Source: Bacteriovoracaceae bacterium UBA4573
GTDB lineage: Bacteria > Bdellovibrionota > UBA1018 > UBA923
Direction of reading: 5' to 3'
NCBI GenBank assembly: GCA_002387735.1
Contig: DGKJ01000120.1
Location: 1-56,219 of the forward strand
DNA: 56,219 nt
Position 1 is the first letter of the stretch; each line of letters starts with the position of its first letter. Both the position numbers and the translations under genes were made by a program. This document shows, one piece after another, positions 8,333 through 16,539 of the stretch. Below the pieces are notes generated by a model. That model saw nothing but the letters and a program-made list of their open reading frames with translations. It did no database searches and was not told the origin of the DNA.

Positions 8333-9268
8333 ATGCGATCGGAATTAGAGAATAAACGCATAGTAGTGACAGGTGGATCCGGTTTTCTTGGTCGCCATAT
8401 AGTGAGCGAACTCGAAAATCAGGGAGCCGAAAGCGTTTTTGTACCTAGATCGAAGGAATACGACCTTCGCGACATGTCACAATGCATGAGAGTGTGCGAG
8501 CGCGCGGATATCGTTATTCATCTAGCGGCCCACGTAGGTGGCATTGGACTCAATCAGCAAAAACCTGGCGAATTATTTTATGACAACGCAATCATGGGCA
8601 TTCAGCTTATAGAAGCTGCGCGGCGCCAAAAAGTCGCGAAGCTCGTAGTCGCAGGTACTATTTGTGCCTATCCGAAATTTACTCCGGTGCCGTTTAAGGA
8701 AGAGAATCTTTGGGAAGGTTATCCAGAAGAAACAAATGCGCCCTATGGTGTCGCCAAAAAAGCTCTACTTGTTCAGCTTCAATCCTATCGCGCCCAATAC
8801 GGACTCAACGGAATTTTTTTGTTACCCGTGAATCTCTACGGTCCACACGATAACTTTGATCTAAACAGCTCTCACGTAATTCCGGCACTTATTCGAAAAA
8901 TACTTGAAGCCAAGCAAAGTGGACTAAAAGAAGTAGTTTTATGGGGCGATGGTTCACCGTCGCGCGAGTTTTTGTTTGTTGAGGACTGTGCCAAAGGAAT
9001 TGTTGCCGCTACGTTACGGTACGACGGAGCGGAACCAGTGAATCTTGGCAATGGACGAGAAATTCGGATTCGAGATCTCGCAGAACTTGTTTGCAAGGAA
9101 TTGCAATATTCTGGAGCCATTCGGTGGGATTCGTCTAAGCCAAACGGCCAACCGCGCCGTTGTCTGGACACTCGGAAGGCAGAAGAGTTTTTCGGGTTTC
9201 GAGCCGAAACCCCCTTCGATGTTGGACTGCGTCGAACAATCGACTGGTACAAAAGTACGTTAGTCTGA
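8333..9268 (+). CDS. fcl: GDP-L-fucose synthase-type reductase
   Basis: NADPH-dependent 3,5-epimerase/4-reductase of the SDR superfamily, 311 residues. Visible are 'VTGGSGFLGRHIVSEL' at the N-terminus, 'HLAAHVGGIGLN', 'GTICAYPKF' and 'YGVAKKALL' with the catalytic Tyr-x3-Lys, then 'VNLYGPHDNFD', which is typical of GDP-fucose synthases. Adjacent gmd supplies its substrate. A related GDP-colitose- or GDP-6-deoxytalose-type reductase is possible, but the Fcl-like motifs make fucose the best reading. Confidence 0.88.
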   Translation: MRSELENKRIVVTGGSGFLGRHIVSELENQGAESVFVPRSKEYDLRDMSQCMRVCERADIVIHLAAHVGGIGLNQQKPGELFYDNAIMGIQLIEAARRQKVAKLVVAGTICAYPKFTPVPFKEENLWEGYPEETNAPYGVAKKALLVQLQSYRAQYGLNGIFLLPVNLYGPHDNFDLNSSHVIPALIRKILEAKQSGLKEVVLWGDGSPSREFLFVEDCAKGIVAATLRYDGAEPVNLGNGREIRIRDLAELVCKELQYSGAIRWDSSKPNGQPRRCLDTRKAEEFFGFRAETPFDVGLRRTIDWYKSTLV

Positions 9269-9343
9269 AAAAACAAACAGTCTGGGTCTATCATTAATTC
9301 CTTCGCGAGTTCAAAGTCGGCTGAATAATCACCGAAGTGTCTT

Positions 9344-9359
9344 TGGCACACGCATTGCT
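9344..9359 (+). promoter_or_regulatory. Sigma-54-type -24/-12 promoter
   Basis: TGGCAC-A-CGCA-TTGCT fits the RpoN consensus TGGCAC-G-N4-TTGC(A/T) with one mismatch (A for G at the seventh base). The invariant GG and GC dinucleotides have the correct 10-bp spacing. Predicted transcription start is near 9370, followed at once by the AAAAAAGGGG ribosome-binding site and the ATG at 9387. The 75 bp upstream (9269-9343) could hold an enhancer site but shows no clear palindrome. Confidence 0.72.
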
Positions 9360-9386
9360 AAATGAGCCTCAAAAAAGGGGTTTAAT

Positions 9387-9704
9387 ATGCGTATTTTTGA
9401 CGAAGAAGAAATGGAAAACGAACGAAGGCAATTAGAGAGTCTGCGCAATGAAGTCAACACGGCTTCCGAACCGAGTTCTTTACTTCAAACGCTGAAGATC
9501 ATGAACTTCGCCACTCTATCCTTTGTGAGAAAATACAGTGGAGTCTTTTTGGTGCGACGCTACGATGGTTCTGTCGGGGGGCGAGCATTTCATCGTGATT
9601 ATCTGGACGAAATTCGGGCCATGGGGCTTGCTGTGGATCTGGTGTTACGAGGGACCAATTTATACAGCGCCGATACCACGCACCACACCTGCGATCGTTT
9701 TTAA
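9387..9704 (+). CDS. Small unknown protein behind a sigma-54-type promoter
   Basis: 105 residues, no family recognised. The ATG at 9387 has a strong purine-rich ribosome-binding site (AAAAAAGGGG, 9370-9379) and a sigma-54-type promoter directly upstream, which is the main reason to call it real. The first 25 residues are highly acidic and could form a short coiled coil; the remainder is mixed, with no signal peptide or membrane segment. The last 45 bp overlap the 3' end of the convergent phosphotransferase gene. The C-terminal third has no obvious constraint, so the true end may be disturbed by a frameshift. Confidence 0.5.
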   Translation: MRIFDEEEMENERRQLESLRNEVNTASEPSSLLQTLKIMNFATLSFVRKYSGVFLVRRYDGSVGGRAFHRDYLDEIRAMGLAVDLVLRGTNLYSADTTHHTCDRF

Positions 9705-11084
9705 TAGGATCGCAATATCAAGCAACATGGATCGATGCTCGATGTAGAACAAATCATATTCGACGTTTTCATGAATGGGCTCTCCGCGAACACATGAAAT
9801 TTGCCAAACGCCAGTAATGCCCGGCTTAACTGACAATCGCTCTCGTTGCAGTTCATCATATTTTTCAACGATAAACGGCATCTCGGGGCGGGGTCCTACT
9901 AAACTCATGTCTCCTCGAAAAACGTTAAATAGTTGCGGTAGCTCGTCAAGACTTGTACGTCGCAACCAGCGGCCCACTCGCGTAATTCTGGGGTCGTCGG
10001 TCGATTGCGGTGTGAGTGCGTATTTAGGAGCGTCTACTCGCATGGTGCGAAACTTGTAAAAACTAAACTCTTTGCCTCTTAACCCTACTCTTTTTTGTTT
10101 AAAGATGACGGGCCCGCGAGAATCTATTTTTATGAGGATCGAAAACACCATCAACAAAGGGCTAAGTGCTACAATTAAAAGAGAAGAAATAAAAAAGTCG
10201 AGCACTCGTTTGGCCACTAGATACCCGAGAGTGTCTTTTCTTGATTTGTTGCGCAGCAGGGGAATGCCACCTATTTCAGTAGCCGAGATTTTTTGAACAA
10301 ATTGCTGATAGGCGTTGGGTACGATGCTGAACGAAACTCCGAGCGCGCGACATTTATTAATGATCTCGAGGTTTCTCTCGTAGGTCGCATTCGGCATAGC
10401 GATGAACACCTCTCGAACTTGATTTTCCTTCACCACTCGTTCGAGGTCATCTAACCCACCAAAAACGAGCAGCCCGTGGCGGGGTCCGCCATCTTTGAAG
10501 GTAACAATTTGGCCAAATCGTTGTGAGTCGTCGTCCATGAACCCAATCGGTAAATAACCGAGTCCAGGAGACGAAGACAGGCGTTTCACCAAATGTTTGC
10601 CGACGTACCCCGCGCCGTAAACCAACACGTTTTCCCGAGAAAAGCCGTTTTCATGGAACCAAATATGAAGGCGGTAAAATAGAATGCGCTCGAGATAGAC
10701 CAAAAGGCCCGCCGTAACTATACTCACGGTGATCATGATCCGGGAGAGCGATACGGATCGAATGTAAAAGGCTAGTCCGAAAAACAAGAAGCTTGCCCAG
10801 ATCGTAGCCATGAAGATCTTTTTCAACTCTTCTACGTTTAAAAGGCTAATTTCGCGCTCATAAAGATTCAGAATGCGAAAGATCAAGAAATAACAACCCA
10901 CCGCCATAGCGACGATCAGCCAATACTCACTCGGAGTCTGTGGGGCGGGGGCACCTGAGCCAATGTAGACGTAATAACCAAACCAAAACGAAACGGCGAC
11001 GGCCGATAGATCGGCGACCGTCTGGGCAAGTGTAATCAAAAAGGCGTAATAGGGCCGCAATCGCGGTGGAATTCGGTTAACCAA
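9660..11084 (-). CDS. Undecaprenyl-phosphate sugar phosphotransferase (WbaP/WcaJ type)
   Basis: Initiates glycan repeat synthesis by moving a sugar-1-phosphate onto undecaprenyl phosphate at the inner membrane. 474 residues: four N-terminal membrane helices (about 12-125), a central CoA-binding-like Rossmann domain ('NVLVYGAGYVGKHLV', about 153-168), a re-entrant hydrophobic helix near 290-315, then the catalytic domain with 'KRVGLRGKEFSFYKFRTM' and 'LDELPQLFNVFRGDMSLVGPRPE'. The start appears to be TTG at 11084; no ATG or GTG occurs before the first membrane helix. Divergent from the SIS gene with only 40 bp between them. Confidence 0.93.
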   Translation of the reverse strand: MVNRIPPRLRPYYAFLITLAQTVADLSAVAVSFWFGYYVYIGSGAPAPQTPSEYWLIVAMAVGCYFLIFRILNLYEREISLLNVEELKKIFMATIWASFLFFGLAFYIRSVSLSRIMITVSIVTAGLLVYLERILFYRLHIWFHENGFSRENVLVYGAGYVGKHLVKRLSSSPGLGYLPIGFMDDDSQRFGQIVTFKDGGPRHGLLVFGGLDDLERVVKENQVREVFIAMPNATYERNLEIINKCRALGVSFSIVPNAYQQFVQKISATEIGGIPLLRNKSRKDTLGYLVAKRVLDFFISSLLIVALSPLLMVFSILIKIDSRGPVIFKQKRVGLRGKEFSFYKFRTMRVDAPKYALTPQSTDDPRITRVGRWLRRTSLDELPQLFNVFRGDMSLVGPRPEMPFIVEKYDELQRERLSVKPGITGVWQISCVRGEPIHENVEYDLFYIEHRSMLLDIAILLKTIAGVVRGIGAV

Positions 11085-11124
11085 TGCCCTTGACGTTATG
11101 CCTTAAAACACGCAATTTCAATCA

Positions 11125-11742
11125 ATGAGCTACGTTCAAAAATATCTTGAGGAAGTTACGGAAATAGCCCGTCGCGTTGACCGCGGGCAGGTCGAAAAAA
11201 TGATCGAAGTTTTGACCCAGTTGCAGCGCACTGGCGGCCGGTTGTTTTTTTTGGGGGTTGGCGGAAGTGCAGCGAATTGTTCGCATGCTGTGAACGATTT
11301 TCGGAAGCTGGCAGGTATCGAAACTTATTCACCGGTGGATAACGTCGCTGAACTCACGGCGCGCACCAACGACGAAGGTTGGGATACCGTTTTCGCCGAA
11401 TGGCTGAAGGTTAGTCGTTTGAGTTCGAAAGACGCAGTTTTTGTATTCAGTGTTGGGGGCGGAAATCGCGAAAAGAATGTAAGCGTGAATTTGGTAAAAG
11501 CACTTGAGTTGGCCAAAGAAACAGGCACGAAAATTTTAGGCGTCGTTGGCCGCGACGGGGGCTTTACCGCTAAAGTTGCGGATGCTTGCGTGATTATTCC
11601 GACCCTGAGTACTGACACGATTACTCCACACGCCGAAGCCTGGCAGGGTGTGATTTGGCATATGTTGGTCTCAGACCCCCGGGTGCTTAAAAAACAGAAT
11701 AAGTGGGAGTCTCTTTCGCCAAAAGAATCGGCGACGGTTTAA
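11125..11742 (+). CDS. SIS-domain sugar-phosphate isomerase (GmhA-like)
   Basis: 205 residues forming one SIS domain. The phosphate-binding loop is 'FLGVGGSAANCSHAVNDF' (about 45-62), the second serine-rich loop 'VFVFSVGGGNREKN', and the C-terminal catalytic helix carries 'TPHAEAWQGVIWH'. This resembles phosphoheptose isomerases that turn sedoheptulose 7-phosphate into glycero-manno-heptose 7-phosphate, though residues that separate them from other SIS isomerases were not checked by alignment. It stands alone here, without HldE or GmhB. Its stop overlaps the convergent GT2 gene by 4 bp. Confidence 0.78.
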   Translation: MSYVQKYLEEVTEIARRVDRGQVEKMIEVLTQLQRTGGRLFFLGVGGSAANCSHAVNDFRKLAGIETYSPVDNVAELTARTNDEGWDTVFAEWLKVSRLSSKDAVFVFSVGGGNREKNVSVNLVKALELAKETGTKILGVVGRDGGFTAKVADACVIIPTLSTDTITPHAEAWQGVIWHMLVSDPRVLKKQNKWESLSPKESATV

Positions 11743-12644
11743 TCTGAGCGTACCGAGTCGAGGCGTCCTCGAGCGACGTTTATTATTCCGGCTAAGCAGC
11801 CCTTGAGGGCGCTTCGCCGTAAATTTCGAGAATCGTCCAGCAATTGACCAAAACAGTACCATGAGAAGGCGCTAATGGATTTGGGTGTGAGTCCGACATT
11901 TTTGCGTAATAGGTAGTAAAAATTCTGAATTTGCTGTTTTCGAAACTTGAAACCGGGGTCACGCCCCGGCGAACCTATATCATGTTTGTAGCGCGCTTTG
12001 GGCTCGAAGAAATTTTTGTATTTTCGCGAGATTCGAAATGAAACATCAATGTCGTCGCCGTATCCGTACCCGATTAAACGTTCATCAAAGCGGTATTTTT
12101 GAATAATTTCGTTTCGGTAAAGGGTGGCTCCGCCGGCCACAAACTCGACTTCCGTAAAGTGTTCCAAACCATATGGAAATGTCGGCAAGCCATGGGGCAT
12201 GAACTTACCATTGCCGTAATGTTGTTGGAGGAAAAACTGTGCAAATATATCGGATTTTCGAGTTTCTCCGACTGGAGTACCCATGCCTGCGGCTAACTTG
12301 AACTCTGGATCATTTTGAAAGGGTGCGAGAAGCTTTTCAAAAAAGTCTGGAAACAATTCGAGGTCGTCGTCTAAAAAACCAGAAAATTCGCAGTCGCGCA
12401 CGTGATTCAGGCCAAAGTTTCTCGCGAGTATCAGCGATTTGATTTCTTGGTGGAGGTAAGTTTTGATAACACCATTAAGCGCAAATTCTTCGAAAAGCGT
12501 TTTGCTATGGGTATCATCGCTTTGATCCACCAAAATGATTTGAGTGGGACGCAGTGTTTGTTTAGCTATCGACTCGAGGCACTTTCTTAGGTGTCCGGGC
12601 CGGTTTAACGTAGGAATAATGACTGCGAACGTTGGCGAGGTCAT
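11739..12644 (-). CDS. GT2-family glycosyltransferase
   Basis: Inverting GT-A transferase, about 301 residues. It begins with the family's 'FAVIIPTLNRPGHLRKCLESI' strand-loop-helix; the nucleotide-sugar and metal site is seen as 'LDDDLE', and an 'EVEFVAGGATLYR' segment followed by 'GDDIDVSFR' matches the acceptor/base region. The ATG at 12644 puts the first beta strand at residue 5, as usual for the family. The open frame runs further to a TTG at 12683, but that would overlap the divergent pirin gene. Confidence 0.85.
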   Translation of the reverse strand: MTSPTFAVIIPTLNRPGHLRKCLESIAKQTLRPTQIILVDQSDDTHSKTLFEEFALNGVIKTYLHQEIKSLILARNFGLNHVRDCEFSGFLDDDLELFPDFFEKLLAPFQNDPEFKLAAGMGTPVGETRKSDIFAQFFLQQHYGNGKFMPHGLPTFPYGLEHFTEVEFVAGGATLYRNEIIQKYRFDERLIGYGYGDDIDVSFRISRKYKNFFEPKARYKHDIGSPGRDPGFKFRKQQIQNFYYLLRKNVGLTPKSISAFSWYCFGQLLDDSRNLRRSALKGCLAGIINVARGRLDSVRSD

Positions 12645-12673
12645 CGTTTGACAGGCATACCGTGGAGGAAGAG

Positions 12674-13378
12674 ATGCTGACAATCAGAAAGTCCGGGGAA
12701 CGGGGTGGGGCAAATCATGGTTGGCTTGATACAAAACACACCTTTTCATTCGACTCCTATTACGATCCTAAACACATGGGTTTTGGTCCGCTGCGTGTAA
12801 TTAACGAAGACCGTATCGTTGGCGGTGAGGGGTTCCCAATGCACGGTCACGAAAATATGGAAATTATCACCTATGTGATTTCTGGAGCCCTAGAGCACAG
12901 GGACTCGATGGGTAACTCCACAGTTATTAAACCCGGGGAGGTACAACGTATGAGTGCCGGCACCGGAATTCGCCATTCAGAATTTAATCATTTTAAAGAT
13001 AAGGAAACTCATTTGCTTCAGATTTGGATTCGTCCGAATCGAGCGGGGTATGAGCCGAGTTACGATCAAAAATTTTTTGGGGATCGATTTAACGACCAAA
13101 ACTTTGTGATGGTGGCGAGTGGGCGTTCCGATAAGGCAGACCAAATAATTTCAATTCACCAAGACGCAGATCTATATGTAGGTAAATCCAATCAAGCATT
13201 TTCATTGGATTATTCTATTAAATCTGGACGCAAAGTTTGGGTTCAAATCGTTTCTGGCGGTCTGACTGTGCTGGGCCAGAAGCTGTCAGCCGGTGATGGT
13301 TGTGCGATCGAGGACGAGTCTGAAATCAAGCTATCAACCAGCGATCGCTCCGAATTTTTGTTTTTTGATCTTTTCTAA
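12674..13378 (+). CDS. Pirin-family bicupin protein
   Basis: 234 residues, typical pirin (YhhW-like) length. The N-terminal cupin has the metal-binding pattern 'HGHENMEIITYVISG', then 'HRDS' and 'GTGIRHSEFN', giving three histidines and one glutamate for an iron site. Some relatives act as quercetin dioxygenases; most have no assigned role. ATG 12674 is chosen for the GGAGG six bases upstream. It is an unusual insertion in a glycan locus and likely has nothing to do with sugar synthesis. Confidence 0.9.
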   Translation: MLTIRKSGERGGANHGWLDTKHTFSFDSYYDPKHMGFGPLRVINEDRIVGGEGFPMHGHENMEIITYVISGALEHRDSMGNSTVIKPGEVQRMSAGTGIRHSEFNHFKDKETHLLQIWIRPNRAGYEPSYDQKFFGDRFNDQNFVMVASGRSDKADQIISIHQDADLYVGKSNQAFSLDYSIKSGRKVWVQIVSGGLTVLGQKLSAGDGCAIEDESEIKLSTSDRSEFLFFDLF

Positions 13379-13411
13379 AAAGCTTCGAATTAATACTTAG
13401 GTCCGCAAGAT

Positions 13412-13642
13412 TTGGGGCTTAAAGAAGAACTTAAGTTAGACGTCGCATCGAAAACAGCGTGGACCAATATTGGTATTGAAAACGAGATCTATATTAGGAA
13501 TACGAAGTCCTTTGTGAAATTTAATTCGAAACTTTTCACCTTTTTGACTGAGCTTACGCCCAATTTTTGGAAAACAAGATTAAAAGAGGCAAAACACTCT
13601 ACAAAACATCCTTTTTCAGTAAAAAATTATCAAATGTTGTAG
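13412..13642 (+). CDS. Doubtful ORF or gene remnant after pirin
   Basis: A 76-codon frame opening with TTG at 13412, in the 251-bp gap between the pirin and legB. The translation is rich in Phe, Trp, Asn and Lys and looks protein-like, ending in 'HSTKHPFSVKNYQML', but it has no ATG, only a weak TAGG upstream, and no match I recognise. It may be the 3' remnant of a gene whose front was lost when the pirin region was inserted. It overlaps the legB 3' end by 13 bp. Confidence 0.22.
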   Translation: MGLKEELKLDVASKTAWTNIGIENEIYIRNTKSFVKFNSKLFTFLTELTPNFWKTRLKEAKHSTKHPFSVKNYQML

Positions 13643-14628
13643 ATATGATTTTTGAAGAGCTTCAAATTTTCGGGGTTTGAAAACCAAGTAACCGTTTGTT
13701 CGAGTCCCCGTCGAAACCCAGTTGTTCCAGCTAATTTTGGCTCCCACCCTAAAGTAGCTTTTGCCAATGTATTGTCGCACCTCAAACGAAAAACCTCACT
13801 TTTTTCGGGACGAGTTCGATCTTTCTTTTGACTTATATCTGCGGTTTTACCCATTATTTCAGAGATTATTTTGACAGTGTCTTCGATGGAAACTTCAAAG
13901 TTGCTACCGATGTTAATGATGCGTCCTATGGCAGCATCGGAATGAATTGCTGCGATAAAGCCGCGTACTGTATCCTCAACAAACGTGAAGTCGCGAGTCG
14001 GAGTTAATGAGCCGATTTCAAGATCACGTTTTCCGCTGGCAAGTTGGGTGATAATGGTTGGAATTACCGCCCTCGCAGATTGTCTTGGGCCGTAAGTGTT
14101 AAAAGGGCGAAGCACCGCAACTTCGGTACCGAACGATTGGTAATACGAGAGTGCGATTTGATCGGCGCCAATTTTACTTGCGGAATAAGGCGACTGCCCT
14201 TGTAGGGGATGATCCTCGGTCATAGGCACGAACTTGGCAGTGCCGTATACCTCGCTCGTAGAAGTGTGAATCACTTTGATTCCATGGTCCCGGGCTGCTT
14301 GTACGATATTTAAGGTTCCGAGAACATTTGTTTCAACGTAGGTTGTTGGGGAATGGTAGGAATATGGAATTCCTATCAATGCCGCGAGGTGTAACACGAT
14401 GTCTCGCCCCTGAGAGGCGCGCTGGACACCGTTCGGATCTCGAATATCGCCTGAAAATACATCGATTTGGTCAAGAATTTTACGATCCAGCGTGTCGAGC
14501 CATCCCCAGGAGTTAAACGAGTTATAAAGCACGAATGCTCGAACGTCGTAACCCTCTTTAACTAGGGCTTCTGTTAGATGGGACCCAATAAAGCCGTCCG
14601 CTCCTGTAACGAGTATTTTTTTTTTCAC
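13630..14628 (-). CDS. legB: LegB-type GlcNAc-nucleotide 4,6-dehydratase
   Basis: Extended SDR of 332 residues. It shows 'VTGADGFIGSHLTEAL', then the stretch 'VLYNSFNSWGWLD' and 'DIRDPNGV', which are hallmarks of LegB; 'HTSTSEVYGTA' and 'SPYSASKIGAD' supply the catalytic Thr/Glu and Tyr-x3-Lys, and 'RPFNTYGPRQSARAVIPT' is conserved. In Campylobacter this enzyme acts on GDP-GlcNAc without C5 inversion, as the first dedicated legionaminic acid step. GTG 14628 is preferred over the adjacent TTG 14631 because TAGGAG lies 5 bases before it. It lies 11 kb from legC, so the pathway is dispersed. Confidence 0.87.
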   Translation of the reverse strand: MKKKILVTGADGFIGSHLTEALVKEGYDVRAFVLYNSFNSWGWLDTLDRKILDQIDVFSGDIRDPNGVQRASQGRDIVLHLAALIGIPYSYHSPTTYVETNVLGTLNIVQAARDHGIKVIHTSTSEVYGTAKFVPMTEDHPLQGQSPYSASKIGADQIALSYYQSFGTEVAVLRPFNTYGPRQSARAVIPTIITQLASGKRDLEIGSLTPTRDFTFVEDTVRGFIAAIHSDAAIGRIINIGSNFEVSIEDTVKIISEIMGKTADISQKKDRTRPEKSEVFRLRCDNTLAKATLGWEPKLAGTTGFRRGLEQTVTWFSNPENLKLFKNHIYNI

Positions 14629-14717
14629 CAATGCTCCTACCGAAAAAGATGTACCATGGGGCCTAACGAGGCGTCTTGTCTCATGTGAACATTGATATTG
14701 AAAACAATTTTCTATCG

Positions 14718-14746
14718 TTGAACTTCGAAAGCAGGGGCTATATAAA
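14718..14746 (+). promoter_or_regulatory. Sigma-70-type promoter for the amidotransferase cassette
   Basis: TTGAAC (14718-14723) and TATAAA (14741-14746) are separated by exactly 17 bp. Predicted start is near 14753, giving a leader of about 58 bases before the ATG at 14811, with GAGGA about 10 bases upstream of it. The stretch lies in the intergenic region shared with the divergent legB gene. Confidence 0.62.
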
Positions 14747-14810
14747 TACGCTTTGATGGAAGTATCGAGCTCAATTTAGACCCCATACGCATATTCGAGG
14801 ATATTTTCTT

Positions 14811-15926
14811 ATGAATAAGGTTTTTTGGTGCACAAGTTGTCTTAATATGTCGACGAGACCGCGGATTACATTTGACGAAAAAGGCAGGTGTAATGCGTGT
14901 CAGTGGTCGGAAAAAAAGAAAAGCTTCGATTGGTCGATGAGACAAGCCACCTTAGAAAAGCTTTTGGACAAGTATCGAAGAGATGATGGAGAGTTCGATG
15001 TTTTGGTGCCTGTAAGTGGTGGCAAAGACGGTTCATATGTCGCTCACAATTTAAAGACAAAATATGGAATGAACCCGCTTGCTTTAACCATTACTCCCCC
15101 GCTCTCTCTAGAAGTCGGAGATCAAAATCTTAAAAACTTCATACAGTCCGGCTATAATCACATTCAAATTAACCTTCATCCAGAGGTCACTCGATTAATC
15201 AGCCGTCACGGTTTCATAGAGTTTGGTTTTCCGTATTATGGTTGGGCAATTGGAGTTCAATCTGCTCCTGTAATGTTTGCGCATAAAATAGGAATTGGTC
15301 TAATTTTTTACGGAGAAGATGGTGAAGTAGAGTACGGCGGATCCACTCAGACCGCAGAAACACCGACTTATGACGTTAGTTATATGAAGAAAGTCTACCT
15401 TGAGGGAGGCCACGAAAAGGTTCTGGAGCTACTACCTAAAAGTCTTCAGAATCAGTTAACTTTTTGGCATTTTCCAACAGACGAAGATTTGCGGAGAAAT
15501 GAAGTAAAAATTGCGCATTGGTCATATTTTGAAAACTGGGACCCTTATCGCAACTACCTTGTGGCGAAAGAGTTTTGTGGACTTAAGGAAAGTGAAATGA
15601 CCAACACTGGGACTTTTACGAACTTTTCCCAAACCGACCAGGCGTTGTACTCGCTACACGCTTACCTCATGTATTTAAAATTCGGCTTTGGTCGGGCTAC
15701 GCAAGATGCGGGCATCGAAATTCGTAGAGGCGCAATGCGTCGTGATCAAGGAGTAAACCTTGTTCGAATTTACGACAACGCATTTCCGGAAGAACATATT
15801 GATGCGTATCTCGATTATTATAAAATGAGCAGGGAGGAATTTGATAGCGTCTTAGATCGTTGGGCAAATAAAGAACTCTTCGAAAAAAAGAATGGGCGTT
15901 GGATGCCGAACTTTCGGATCAGCTAG
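14811..15926 (+). CDS. N-acetyl sugar amidotransferase (PseA/WbpG/LegA-like)
   Basis: PP-loop ATP-pyrophosphatase-fold enzyme of 371 residues that, with a HisH/HisF-type ammonia source, converts a sugar acetamido group to acetamidino. The N-terminus has a Cys pattern 'C-x-x-C' (about 7-10) and 'C-x-x-C' (about 27-30) suggesting a zinc site; the PP-loop is 'VPVSGGKDGSY' (about 66-76). Conserved 'YGEDGEVEYGG' and the C-terminal 'MRRDQG' are typical of this family. The following two genes complete the cassette. Known members modify pseudaminic/legionaminic acids (PseA) or mannuronic-acid derivatives (WbpG); here legionaminate is the likely target. Confidence 0.88.
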   Translation: MNKVFWCTSCLNMSTRPRITFDEKGRCNACQWSEKKKSFDWSMRQATLEKLLDKYRRDDGEFDVLVPVSGGKDGSYVAHNLKTKYGMNPLALTITPPLSLEVGDQNLKNFIQSGYNHIQINLHPEVTRLISRHGFIEFGFPYYGWAIGVQSAPVMFAHKIGIGLIFYGEDGEVEYGGSTQTAETPTYDVSYMKKVYLEGGHEKVLELLPKSLQNQLTFWHFPTDEDLRRNEVKIAHWSYFENWDPYRNYLVAKEFCGLKESEMTNTGTFTNFSQTDQALYSLHAYLMYLKFGFGRATQDAGIEIRRGAMRRDQGVNLVRIYDNAFPEEHIDAYLDYYKMSREEFDSVLDRWANKELFEKKNGRWMPNFRIS

Positions 15927-15930
15927 GAAT

Positions 15931-16539
15931 ATGATTCATATTTTGGACTATGGAATGGGAAATATCGCTTCGCTGAAAAACGCGTTGGAGTTTCTTGGAG
16001 CTGACGTTCGCATAACGTCCAAATGGACCGAGTTGAAAAAGAGTGAAAAACTTATAATTCCAGGCGTGGGTTCATTTACCACTGCAATGGACCGCCTCGG
16101 TCAGCTCGATCTAATCGGAGCGATTAAAGAACTACCCGAAAGAAAAGCCCCTGTTCTCGGTATTTGTCTTGGCATGCAAATTTTGGCTGATCGAGGATAT
16201 GAAGGCGGAAATACACCTGGTTTAGGATTGGTACCGGGGGAGGTCGTACCCTTCGTTCCCGAGAGTTCGGAATTAATTCCGAATGTGGGATTTAACGAAG
16301 TTGAAATACTGCCTACCGCTGGGGATTTATTTAAAGAAATAGCGAGCGGTTCCTATTTTTATTTCACGCATAGTTATTTTTTTCGCACTGATTCTCAAGG
16401 GTCTGTTACTGGTTTGGCTCAAAACGGGACCAAATTTACAGCGAGTGTCCAGTGTGAATATGCATTCGGCGTTCAGTTTCATCCAGAAATTAGTCAAAAA
16501 AAAGGTTTGCAGCTTCTCAGGAATTTTATTGAGCTATGA
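15931..16539 (+). CDS. HisH-type glutamine amidotransferase, glycan-associated
   Basis: Class I glutaminase of 202 residues. The triad is visible: Cys79 in 'GICLGMQ' and His-x-Glu in 'QFHPE' near the C-terminus; the oxyanion segment 'PGVGSF' is present. ATG 15931 follows an AGGA. It lies between a PseA/WbpG-type gene (4-bp gap) and a HisF-type gene (4-bp overlap), the standard arrangement of duplicated hisH/hisF that feed ammonia to the sugar amidotransferase rather than to histidine synthesis. Confidence 0.9.
   Translation: MIHILDYGMGNIASLKNALEFLGADVRITSKWTELKKSEKLIIPGVGSFTTAMDRLGQLDLIGAIKELPERKAPVLGICLGMQILADRGYEGGNTPGLGLVPGEVVPFVPESSELIPNVGFNEVEILPTAGDLFKEIASGSYFYFTHSYFFRTDSQGSVTGLAQNGTKFTASVQCEYAFGVQFHPEISQKKGLQLLRNFIEL

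Noticed and set aside
9538..9747. Overlapping + strand frame within the small sigma-54 gene
   Set aside because: It has no ribosome-binding site and runs on into the convergent phosphotransferase gene; the frame starting at 9387 has better start signals.
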